Below are positions 12,431 to 22,035 of a stretch of DNA of 64,000 bases, piece after piece. Within the stretch, counting starts at the first letter, position 1. The number at the start of each line of letters is the position of its first letter. Source of the stretch: Trogon surrucura (taxonomy: Eukaryota > Chordata > Aves > Trogoniformes > Trogonidae); NCBI GenBank assembly GCA_020746105.1, contig CM036617.1, forward strand, positions 41,817,898-41,881,897, written 5' to 3'. The notes beneath the pieces are model-generated. The model worked only from the letters and a program-made list of their open reading frames with translations, was not told where the DNA came from and did not search any database. The position numbers and the translations under genes are program-made.

Positions 12431-12880
12431 TATTCGTGAACAGAACCGAGCCTCTGTCTTTTCACTGAGTACCACTCAGAAGAATTTGACTTCTTTATTC
12501 CTGCCCAACAGATGTTTGTTAACATTGATAAGATGCCTCTAAATCTTGTCTTCCTCAGGCTGAGTAATTCCAGCTCTCTCAGCCTCTTTATATGCCACAT
12601 GCTCCAAAACCTTAATCATCTTTGTGACCTGTTGTTTTCTTGTTCCAGTAAGTCTGTCTCTCTCTGGCACTGGAAAGCCCAGAACTGCACCCAGCAGTGC
12701 AGATGTGTCTCTCTGTTGCCAAGCAGAGAGGAAGAACCACCTCCCTTGAGGTGCTGTCAACATTTCTCCTAGTGCAGCTCAGGAGGTTGTTTGGCTTCTC
12801 TGATCCAAGGACACATAGGTGGCTCATGGCTAACTTGGTGTGTAACAGAGCACATGTGCTGCACCTGATCAGGTGCAGAG
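12431..12880 (-). mobile_element. old CR1 LINE fragment (ORF2 C-terminal part)
   Basis: The minus strand carries a diverged CR1 ORF2 C-terminal region: the block corresponding to '...[21 protein letters not shown]' is recognisable between 12520 and 12620 (translated pieces KVLEHVAYKEAERAG and RLRELELLSLRKTRF), and upstream codons match the 'QQC.LVA..ANGILGC' region up to about 12870. Stops and frameshifts are frequent, pointing to an old insertion. Confidence 0.75.
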
Positions 12881-12889
12881 TGTTCCCTG

Positions 12890-13430
12890 TGACAGAATCG
12901 TAGAATGTTTGGTAAGGGACCTTGAAAGATAATCTGATGAAACGTTTTGTGGGAAAGAAAGCCTAGACGAGATTATTTAGCACATTGCTCATCACATCTT
13001 GAAAACTTACAGTTATTTCCCTTTGTCGAAATAGATGACTTTGTTCTTTGCCCGTTTATCCAGCCTGTCAAGATCTCTCATCTGGTCTGTCAGTAAGTTC
13101 ATCTAGTGTTGTATTTTCTGCAAACTTGTTGAGGCTGCATGCTGCTCAATCACTGAGGTCGTTAGTGAAGCTTTTAAAATGGTTTTGGAGCCAATATTGA
13201 CTCCAAGGGCGCACTGCTCGTGATTGGCCTCCAGCTGAACTTCATGGTGCTAATGAAAATTCTTTATACTTAGCATTTCAATCAGTTTTACATCCACCTT
13301 ACTGTCCACTTATCTGGTCCACACTTCATCAGTTTGTCAACGAAGATGTTAAAAACCTGGCTAAAGTCAGTCCCTCTGCTGCTATATCCTCTTCTCTTTT
13401 GGTGTCTTATTTTACATGTCTTTTTTTTTT
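12890..13430 (-). mobile_element. old CR1 LINE fragment with 3' end and RT remnants
   Basis: A degraded CR1 3' terminus (GACAGAATCGTAGAATG then AAGGGACCTTGAAAGAT) starts at 12890. It is followed, after an internal deletion, by minus-strand sequence resembling the CR1 reverse transcriptase region on the 3' side of the catalytic motif (13020-13410; e.g. the complement of 'GTCAACGAAGATGTT' matches the LFNIF.DD region). Heavily mutated; boundaries approximate. Confidence 0.6.
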
Positions 13431-15147
13431 TTTTTTCCAAAATGTGTAATATAGAAACAATAGAATTGAAGACCAGAGTTTGCTGATCCAGAAGGTATTA
13501 AAATCCATTGGATTAAATAAAAACATGTGCATTTTCCATAAATTCAAGAAAATCTGCTTTCATCTCTTTTTCCTACTCAACACTCTGGAAACTTGTGTCC
13601 AAACACTAAGATCCAGAAATTCAACAGTATAGCACTAACTGCCTCAGGGGTATAAAATCTATTAGATACAAAACTTACTTCATGTTCATTAAGAGAATCA
13701 AGTCCTCATAAAACTCAGCTGTAGCACCAGTCTTTTTAAAATACTGTTTGAAGATATGGAGGTAGTTGTTTCTAAGTTTATACATAATCTACTAATTACA
13801 ACTGCCCTGAAAACATGTCTACTAACTTCAACACTTGGAGATTTTGGATTCAGTGCTTTAGAAGATCCAAACGCAAATTCTGTATTGTCTGCTTTCTAGG
13901 CAAAGATTGGCTAATATAACTTTCATATGCATCTAAACAAGATGAATTCTATGCTCTCTCTGGTGACATCAGTAGGATACACTGACAGTGCGCTCATCCC
14001 ACCTCTTAGCCAGGGGTTACTGGACCAGAATGCAGAAGTGACAATATGTTGCATGTGTGGCATGTGAATATTTCTGGACACAGAAATGGAGTATTTCCTC
14101 CAGCTCTATTTTAAAATAAATTCCAATTACTACTTATTTCTTTTTTTAAAAAAAAAAAAATATGCAAAAAACAACCAGAAGGAGAACATGATTTTTTTTC
14201 TCCCTGAATATACATATTTTCTACACATTCAAAACCTTTCTCTCTGGAATTTTAAATATAGCCTAATTCTTTCTATTTCCTATCTGATGGGATTGTGTGT
14301 TTTAAAAAGCCTACATGCAACACTGCTTAAACTACTAGAGAGTAGCAGCATTGACTTGATAATCAAGTTTGATCAAAACAGGTTGGAAATATACAAGCAG
14401 AAAATAAAATATTCTCTATTATATTATCTTACTATTATTCAGTGTCTTATTTATTTATTTGTATAATATAAAATACATTTTATTACAACAGACAAGTTTT
14501 AATCCAGAGTGTCTCAAAAAGGAATTTGAACTCTAGCTTACATTCACCCAAATGAATAAACACATGGGATTAAAGAGTGATGCAAAGATACAGGATCTTC
14601 CCTAGTAATGCTAATAAATAACCCAGTGAAATCCAGTATTATCTTAGGGAAAAAAAAAAAAAAAGTAAAACACTGTTTGGCACATATTAACTGCATTTTA
14701 GTTAAAAAGTGTAATTTTATTGTAGAAATAGAAAAAAAATTAAAAAGAGTTCAGTAAATCTGAACTCATTTCTCCATTATATAGTTCCGGTTTGCGTTTT
14801 ACAGAGCAGTGGATTTATTTTGTAAAAAAAACAAAACAAAACAAAAAGTTGTTTATTTTTTATCTTTACCTAGGAAACTTAGCAGGTAATTTATTCTCTA
14901 CCTTTATAAAAGGGCTGTACTCAAAGTATACCTTAGACACAATACCAGGTAGAAAACAACAGGAAAATAAACATCAAGATCTCTGCACAACTTAGAAGGT
15001 GCAATGCCTTTTACATAAGAGCTTTCCCTGAAGAGCTATTTTTCTCTCTCCCTCTTGAATGGCCATTTCTGCCAACTGGTCCTACAATAGTAATTAGGGT
15101 TGTTAGTCTCTGCCTACCTGAAATAATTGCAGTGTAATTATCCTTAC
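13431..15147. other. AT-rich non-coding stretch with A/T homopolymers
   Basis: No repeat family or gene was recognised. Poly(T)/poly(A) runs lie at about 13421-13437, 14143-14160, 14649-14664 and 14822-14846. A 126-codon open frame at 14086-14466 has the F/I/K/L/N/Y-rich composition of random AT-rich DNA and is not called a gene. Confidence 0.5.
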
Positions 15148-15232
15148 CATCCTGAACATGAGGATGGAAGAAAAAATTGCCGATTATTGGAGAAACAAAA
15201 GACAAAAGGATAAGCAACAATCTGCTTGCCAT
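15148..15232 (-). CDS. possible signal-peptide first exon, unidentified
   Basis: On the minus strand an ATG at 15230-15232 opens 28 codons beginning MASRLLLILLSFVSPIIGN, with the short n-region, Leu/Ile-rich core and small residue of a secretory signal peptide. It ends at a strong donor (GATG|GTAAGG, GT at 15146-15147). The frame also stays open without splicing to 15011. No promoter or downstream exon was found and the family is not recognised, so this may be chance. Confidence 0.2.
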
Positions 15233-16820
15233 TATGAATTTAAGTAAGTTATTTTGTACTAGATCTACTAGAAGATAAGCACACTCAAATCTTGAGGCTG
15301 TAAGCATGTAACTTTTTAATGTTTACCCTTTGAAATGTATTATAGAATCCTATGTCAGATGTATTTGCTTCTTGTATTATGTCTGAAAAGAAATAAACAC
15401 AACAGCTCAGAGTGAGATTCCAGCAAGTAATATGGTGAACAGAAACTCATCCACAGTTGTAAAGCAAGAACTGTCATGTTCTATATTGACTCATCTTGAA
15501 ATCGTAGGGTGGTAACTTCAGTTAACTGGCCTTCATGGCTTCAAGTACTATCCTAAATACAGACTTAATGTTTCATTTAAGATAAGGGTGATGGTTTCTA
15601 GTGCTTAGTTTGTTCACTCTGGATATGAGGTTGCTATCTGAAAAGTTTAAAATTCCATATTCAACCTCACAATAACATGTCTTAACAATTACATTATAGA
15701 ATATGTTGGTAACCATTTGAGGCTATTCATCATCTCCCTTCCTGAAGCCTTGCCACAGGGACAAATAAAACAAGATTCATCCAGGATAGGAAAAAAGAGA
15801 AGAAGAAAAAAGCTATTCAGCTGAAGGGTGGACTTCAATCTAGATCCATGCGTTCTGCATGACACTGTCAATGAATAAAATCGAAACACACTTCAGAGTA
15901 CAAGACTGAAACTGACTATTTCCATGTTGCATGCATGGAGAGTCAGTAATTAAGATTCTTTCTTCTTTTGACAGTGAATCTTAAATTGTTCTTTCTATGT
16001 GGTCACAAATTTGGCAGATGTGATTTCAGGTACACCTAATCCATCCTAACCTAATGTACCACTGTAGGAGGTAAATACAACTTTCTTGAAAAACAGAAAT
16101 AAGAGTTAATGTTTGTCAAACTGGGATCAAAATTGGGTTCACACTATGTTTTACCAGTAAATCATTCCCTAAAATGTTAAGAGGCCTGTTTCTAAAAGAG
16201 TAATCTCTTTTCTTCCTGATTGTTATAATTTCTTTTTTAAAAACTGTAGATATCAGTTAATAGAGATGTCATGTTGAATTTGACATTTGAGCAACAAAAT
16301 GATGAAGATTAAAAAGTAGATCTGTCATTTTGGATAACTCTAGATCTTTATTATCACTCTTAGATCCTGTGAAGCACCTTAACATTACCATATGTGCAGG
16401 CATTCCCATAGGTACTCCTGTACAACATGTTTTATGAAGAGTGCCTTGTCATCCAGCCCAAGGCATTTCTTTTCTGTACAGTTATGTACAGATGTGTGAT
16501 GCTCCTTTACCTATCTGTGACTTAAGTTAGTGTATTTGACCTTAAATTACAGGAAAACAGAAGACAAATACCTGAAATAGAAAGGCAAAGGTCTCAGATG
16601 GCAGGCAGCATCCAGGTTATGGGCAAATTCTTCATTGTTAATCCCTACAGTTTTGGATATAAACTGCATATGGTAAACACAGCACCCTTCCTCTGATGTC
16701 CTGCTCACAATAAACTGGTTAAAGAAGCCTCCAGGCCAAAAGCCTGAGTGCTTAGCCTAAACATGAATTACCTTCAGCTTCATGCACCAATCTAAGAAAA
16801 TCCTAAATCCATTATTTGAG
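15233..16820. other. AT-rich non-coding stretch, nothing recognised
   Basis: No repeat family, RNA gene or exon could be supported. A ~30-bp CR1-like scrap (AAGATGCATTCCAGAG, 16834-16849) lies just to the right, beside the LTR at 16868. Confidence 0.5.
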
Positions 16821-16867
16821 CTAGCTCTTAGACAAGATGCATTCCAGAGTCGAGATTCATCCCAGAA

Positions 16868-17367
16868 TGTGAGGTTCTAAACAAATGTCTCAAACAGTCT
16901 GGTCTTTCTCTGAATCCAAACAAATCAGAGGTGCCTGCCTGGCGCCTGTCTGTGTTTGTGTGGGGGTGACTCAGAACTCTGCTGAGCCCCCTGCCCCAGT
17001 CCTGCACCGGTGGAGCTGTGGGGGCAGGTAGGGCTTGTGGCTGCAAGAAACCTGGAAAGGGAAGGGTAACACCCCCCCTCAGAAGCCCACACCATCCCCC
17101 AGACTGGTTCCAGGTAATTTTCCAAAAGGTCTAAGTGGTGGGAACTTGACTATATAAAAGACGACCACCCCAGGCAGTTAGGCGCCCGCTTCTTGCTCAC
17201 CACTAGGAGATGGCTGCGTGTGCTGTGGTCCTCGCTTCATCCAAGGGTGGTGAACTTTCCTTTTTCTGTCGCTTTCCTTCTCTCTCTTTCTAGCCTTAAA
17301 AAAGGGCTATCTATGGCCTGGGAATCAGTGAACCTGAGTTACTGTCCTGAAAGCTCAGAACGTGACA
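16868..17367 (+). mobile_element. solo LTR of an avian ERV (family also at 30298)
   Basis: The element starts TGTGAGG and ends GTGACA, so it has the TG...CA termini of retroviral LTRs. A TATA box (TATATAAAAG, 17151-17160) lies ~280 bp in, as expected for a U3 promoter. The 5' part (TGTCTCAAACAGTCTGG, then GGTGACTCAG) matches the LTR at 30298-30980, which is inserted the other way round. Flanks CAGAA (left) and CAGAG (right) could be a 5-bp target duplication with one later mutation. No gag, pol or env sequence is adjacent. CR1 sequence occurs on both sides, suggesting insertion into or next to an older CR1. Confidence 0.75.
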
Positions 17368-17375
17368 CAGAGTAG

Positions 17376-17738
17376 TGAGATGCATCCCAACATCCTGAGG
17401 GAACTGGCAGATGTAGATGCAAAACTACTCTTCAACACATTTGAAAAGTCATGAAGAACTCCCCAGTGGCTAGTAAAAAGGGAATGCCCATTTTTAAAAA
17501 GGGTAATAAGGAAGTCTCTGGGAACTATTGACAAGTCAGCCTAACCTCGGTGCCCAGTAAAATCATGGAAGAGATTCTCCTGGAGGTTATGTCAAGACAT
17601 GTAGAAGATATGGAAGTGATTAGACATAGTCAGCATGGCTTCACCAACGGCAAACTGTGCCTGATTAATCCAAACTAGTGGCCTTCAACAATAGAGTGAC
17701 TTCATTGGTGGACAAGGGAGGAGCTATAGATGTCACTG
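17376..17738 (+). mobile_element. CR1 LINE fragment (ORF2, start of RT domain)
   Basis: Sense CR1 ORF2 codons from the 'HP.ILRELAD' region (GATGCATCCCAACATCCTGAGG) through the '[11 protein letters not shown]' block to the 'SQHGFT.GK.CL' region, ending at GATGTCACT. Frameshifts throughout. At 17739 the sequence jumps back to an earlier part of the same ORF, marking the border with a second copy. Confidence 0.8.
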
Positions 17739-19272
17739 CAAGTGAAGACAAGGTTCATGACCACCTAAGGAACCTGAACCTACACAAGTCTATGAGACCA
17801 GATAAGATGCATTCCAGAGTCCTGAGGGAATTGGCTGATATAGTTGCCAAGCCACTCTCCGTGATACTTGAAAAATCATTGCAGTCAGGTGAAGTCCTTG
17901 GTGACTGGAAGGAGGGAAATATAAGACCCAACTTAAAAATGGTCAAAAGGAAGACCCTGGAAACTACTGATCATTAAGTTTCACCTCTGTGTCTGGCCTC
18001 CTCCTAGACGCCCTCCTAAGGCTCATGGAAGACAGGCAGGCGATTTGAGACAGCCAACATGGCTTTACCAAGGACCAGTCCTGCCTGACCAACATAATAG
18101 CTTTCTACAATGCAGTGACTACATCAGTGAACAAGGAAAGAACAATAGATGTCATCTATCTGGATTTCTGCAAAGCCTTTGACACAGTCTCCCACAACAT
18201 CATACGTATTTGATGGGTGGACTGTTTGATGGATAAGGATTTGACTGGATGGTTGCATAGAGAGGATAGTGGTAAATGGCTCAATGTCCGGACAGAGATG
18301 TGTGCCCAAGGGTGTCCCTCAAGGGTCCATACTGAGACCAATGCTGTTTAATGTCTTCATTGATGACATAGACAGTGAAATTGAGTGCACCCTCAGCGAG
18401 TTTGTACATGTCATGGAGATTGGTGGTGTGGTAGACATGCCAGAGGGACAGCATGTAATCAAGAAGGACCTGGACAACCACAAGAAGTGGGCTTCTGTGA
18501 ACCCTATGGAGTTCAACAAGGCCAGCTACAAGGCCCTGCACCTGACTTAAGGCAATCCTCCTTATCAGTGCAGGCTGGCAGATATGTGACAAACAGCAGT
18601 CCTGCAGAAAAGGAATTGGGTGTCCTGGTAGATGAAAAGCTGGACATGGGCCAACAATGTATGCTCGTAGTCCAGAAGGCCAATTGCATCTGGGGCTGCA
18701 TCGAAAGAAGTGTGTCCAGCAGACTGAGAGAGGTAATTCTTCCCCTCTACTCTGCTTTGGTGAGACCTCACCTGCAGTACTGCGTCCAACTCTGGAGCTG
18801 TCAACACAAGAGGGTCATGGACTTGTTGGAGTGGGTCCAGAGGAAGGCCACAAAAATGATCAAAGGGCTAGAGCACCTCTGCTATGAGGGTAGGCTGAGA
18901 GAGCTGGGCTTGTTCAGCCTGGAGAAGAGAAGGCTCCAGAGAAACCTTTTAGTGACTGTGCACTACCTAAAGGGGATCTAAAGAAGGGACTATTTTTTAA
19001 GACTGTGCATCAACAGGATGAGGGGCAATGGTTTTAAACTAGAGCAAGGTAGATTTAGATTAGATACTAGGAAGAAGTTCTTTACTACGAGAGTGGTGAA
19101 ACACTGGAACACGTTGCCCAGAGAGGTGATGAAGGCTCCGTGTGTGGAGGCATTCAACATCAGGCTTGCTGGGGCTATGAGTAATCTGATCTAGTTAAAG
19201 AAGTCCCTGCTTATTGCAGGGGGGTTGGACAAAATGACCTTTAAATGTCCCTTCAAGCCCAACGCTATGTCA
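17739..19272 (+). mobile_element. CR1 LINE copy (RT domain to near 3' end)
   Basis: It begins at the '[14 protein letters not shown]' region and runs through the reverse transcriptase ([12 protein letters not shown] region near 18165; 'GVPQGSIL.PMLFN' at 18313-18357) to the C-terminal ORF2 block ([20 protein letters not shown] at 18651, [20 protein letters not shown] at 18868) and the 3' untranslated end near 19270. The catalytic F-A-D-D box is destroyed (reads EFVHVME around 18398). The terminal ATTCTATG repeats are missing or degraded. Non-functional. Confidence 0.88.
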
Positions 19273-20193
19273 TCTACCTGAAATACTGAATAGCCTTTGA
19301 TGAGGTTCCCTCAATATTCTTATCTCTAAACTGGAGACATACAGATTTCATGGATAGACTAATCGATTGATAAGGTCTTGGCTGGATGACCACATCCAAG
19401 GAGCTACAGTCAAGAACTCAATATCCACATGGAAATCAGTAATGAATAGTGTCCCTTTTAGATTCGTACTGGGACTAATATTATTTAACATCTTCATCAG
19501 TGACATAGAAAGTGGGATTGAGTGCATCCTCAGACTAGTTTGTGGATGTCACCAAGCTGAGTCATGCAGCTGATGCACTAGGGGGAGGAGATGCCATTCA
19601 GAGGGACTGTGACAAGCTTGAGAAGTCAGTGCATGAGAATTTCATTAACTTTAACAAGAGCAAGCTCAAGGTCCTACATATGGGCCAGGGCAATCTCCAA
19701 TATAAATACCAGCTGAAGGATGAAAGGTTCGAGAGCAAGCAGTTTTGGAGAGAAAGGTTTGGGGATACTGGTGGACAAGTCATTAATTTTTGCTTGCAAC
19801 CCAGAAAGCCAACTCTATACTGGGTTGTATAAAAAGAAACACAACCAGCAGACCAAGGGAAGTGATTCTCCCCCTCTACTCTGTTTTCATGAGACCCCAA
19901 TCTGCAGTACTGTGTTCAGTTCTGAAGCCCTCAGCACGGCATAGATATGGACTTGTTGGAATGGCTCCAGAGGAGGACCACAAAAATTATCAGAGGGCTG
20001 GTACACCTCTCCTTTAAAGAAAGACTGGGAGAGTTGGGGTTGTTCAGCCTGAAAGAGAAGGCTCCAAGGCGACCTTACTGCAGTCATTCAATATAGAAGA
20101 AAGATGAAGAAATGTTTTTCAGCAGGGCCTGTAGTGACAGAAAAAGCACATGACTTTTGAAATGAAAGAGAGAAAATTTAAATTGGACATATA
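19273..20193 (+). mobile_element. older CR1 copy, first part (split by nested CR1)
   Basis: Diverged sense CR1 from the RT region (FDEVP, then WLDDHIQGA and LFNIFISDIESGIECIL near 19370-19540) to the ORF2 C-terminal region, stopping at TTAAATTGGACAT (about 20190). The next expected CR1 bases (around AGGGAGAATTTTGTTA) resume at 21766, so this copy is interrupted by the reverse-oriented CR1 at 20194-21765. Confidence 0.82.
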
Positions 20194-21765
20194 ATCATAA
20201 ATCATAGAATCATAGAATGGCCTAGGTTGGAAGGGACCTTAGAAATGATTTAATCTAACCTCGTTGCCATGGACAGGGATGTCTCTTAACTAGACCAGGT
20301 TACTCAAGGCCTCATCCAACCCGGCCTTGAACATCTCAAGGCAGGGGGCATCCAAAACTTCTCTGGGCAATCTATTCCAGAGTGTTTCCAGCCTCTTACT
20401 GAAGAATTTTTTCCTAAGATCCAACCTAAATCTATTCTCCTTCAACTTAAATCCATTTCCCCGTGCCCTATCAGTGGACACTCTTGTAAAAAGTCCCTCC
20501 CCAGCCTTCCTGTAGGTTCCCTTCAGGTATTGGAAGGCAACTATTAGGTCCCCCTGAAGTCTTCTCTTTTCAAGACTGAACAATTCCAGCTCCCTCAGCC
20601 TATCCTCATAGCAGAGGTGCTCCAGCCCCCGAATCATCTTTGGGGACCTCCTCTGAACACACTCCAGTAGATCTATGTCCCTCTTATGATGGGGACACCA
20701 GAACTGGATGCAGTATTTGAGTTGGGGTCTCAGAAGAGAAGAATAAAGGGGAAGAATCTCCTCTCTTGATCTGTTGGCCGCACTCCTCTCAATGCATCCC
20801 AGGACATGGTTGTTCTTCTGGGCTGTATGAGTACACTGCTGGCTCATGTTGAGCTTCTTGTCTATCAACATCCCCAAATCCTTCTCTTCAGGGTTACTCC
20901 CAACTCACTCTGTGCCCTTTTTGTATTTGTGCCTCAGATTGTCCCAACCTAGATGCAGGACCTTACATTTTGACTTGTTGAGGCTCATGCAGTTTGCACT
21001 GGCCCATTTCTCAAGACTATCAAGGTCCTTTGAATGACATCCCTTCCCTCAAGTGAGTCCACCACACAGTGTGGTGGTGCCAGCAAACTTGCTGAGGGTG
21101 CATTCAATGCCGTTGTCCGTGTCACTGACAAAGATGTAGAACAGCACTGGACCCGGAACAGACCCCTGAAGAACTCCACTTGTCACTGGTCTCCACATGG
21201 ACATTGAGCCATGGATCACAACTTTTTGAGTGCTATCTTCTAACCAGTTCCTTATCCACCGAGTGGTTCATCCATCAAGTCCATGTCTCTCTATTTTAGA
21301 GACAAGGTCGTCATGTGGGACAGTGTCAAACACTTTGCACAAGTCCAGAAAAATGACATCAGTAGCTTTTCCGGTGTCAACCAGTGCTGTAGCTTTGTCA
21401 TAGAAGGTCACCGAATAAGTCAGGCCTGATTTGCCCTTAATGAAGCCACGTTGACTGTCACCAACCACCTTGTTATTTTTCATATGCCTTCGTACAGCTA
21501 CCAGGAGGATCTGTTCAATGATTTTATTTGGCACAGAGGTAAGGCTGACCGGACTGTAGTTCCTTGGGTTTTCTTTTCTTCCCTTTTTTTTTTAGAAAAT
21601 GAGGGTTATGTTTCCCCTTTTCCAATTTGTAGGAATCTCCCTAGATTGCCGTAACTTCTAAAATATGATGGCTAGTGGTCTAGCAACTTCAGCTGACAGT
21701 TCTTTCAGGACCTGTGGATGTATCTCATCAGGTCCCATGGACTTGTGCACCTTCAGATTCTCAAT
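20194..21765 (-). mobile_element. CR1 LINE, 5'-truncated, nested in an older CR1
   Basis: Minus-strand CR1 whose 3' terminus (AATCATAGAATCATAGAATGG) is at 20199. A 195-codon frame at 20290-20877 covers the ORF2 C-terminus (QQCTHTAQKNNHVLGCIERS, then EHLCYEDRLRELELFSLEKR, ending LDEALSNLV). Another at 21268-21534 holds the RT motif DLCKVFDTVPHDDLV, and the frame at 21658-21765 holds NLKVHKSMGPDEIHP. At ~1.57 kb it is one of the longer and less diverged copies here, but stops and frameshifts break ORF2. It sits inside the plus-strand copy of 19273-22035. Confidence 0.92.
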
Positions 21766-22035
21766 AAGGGAGAATTTTGTTAAAATGGTGGTAGTAAGAC
21801 CCTGGAACAGATTACCTGAAGAAACTGTGGACGTCCCCTCCCTGGAAGTGTTCATGGTCCCATTGACTCGGGCTTTAAGCAATATGGTCTAGTTGCAGAT
21901 GTCCCTTTCCAGTCCTGTCCCTTTCCAGTTTGATCTAGAAAGAATCTTCAAAGATCATCTAGTTCCATGTCCCTGCCCATGGACATGGAACTAGATGATC
22001 TTTCAAGATCCTTTCCAGTCCAAACTATTCTATAG
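21766..22035 (+). mobile_element. older CR1 copy, second part (3' end)
   Basis: It resumes the copy interrupted at 20193: AGGGAGAATTTTGTTA, CCCTGGAACAGATTACC, CTCCCTGGAAGTGTTCA and TAAGCAATATGGTCTAG are the standard order of the last CR1 coding and 3' untranslated blocks, ending AACTATTCTATAG. The 3' untranslated part contains an extra inverted segment (see 21936-22015). Confidence 0.85.
21936..22015. repeat. inverted repeat inside CR1 3' end
   Basis: Perfect 20-bp arms GATCATCTAGTTCCATGTCC (21953-21972) and their complement (21981-22000) flank an 8-bp spacer (CTGCCCAT). Imperfect pairing extends ~13 bp further outward on each side. The right arm is normal CR1 sequence; the left arm is an additional reverse-complement copy, so it arose after or during insertion. 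Confidence 0.9.

Noticed and set aside
14086..14466. 126-codon open frame
   Set aside because: Amino-acid make-up (I, L, K, N, Y, F) is that of random AT-rich DNA; it contains homopolymer runs and no motif.
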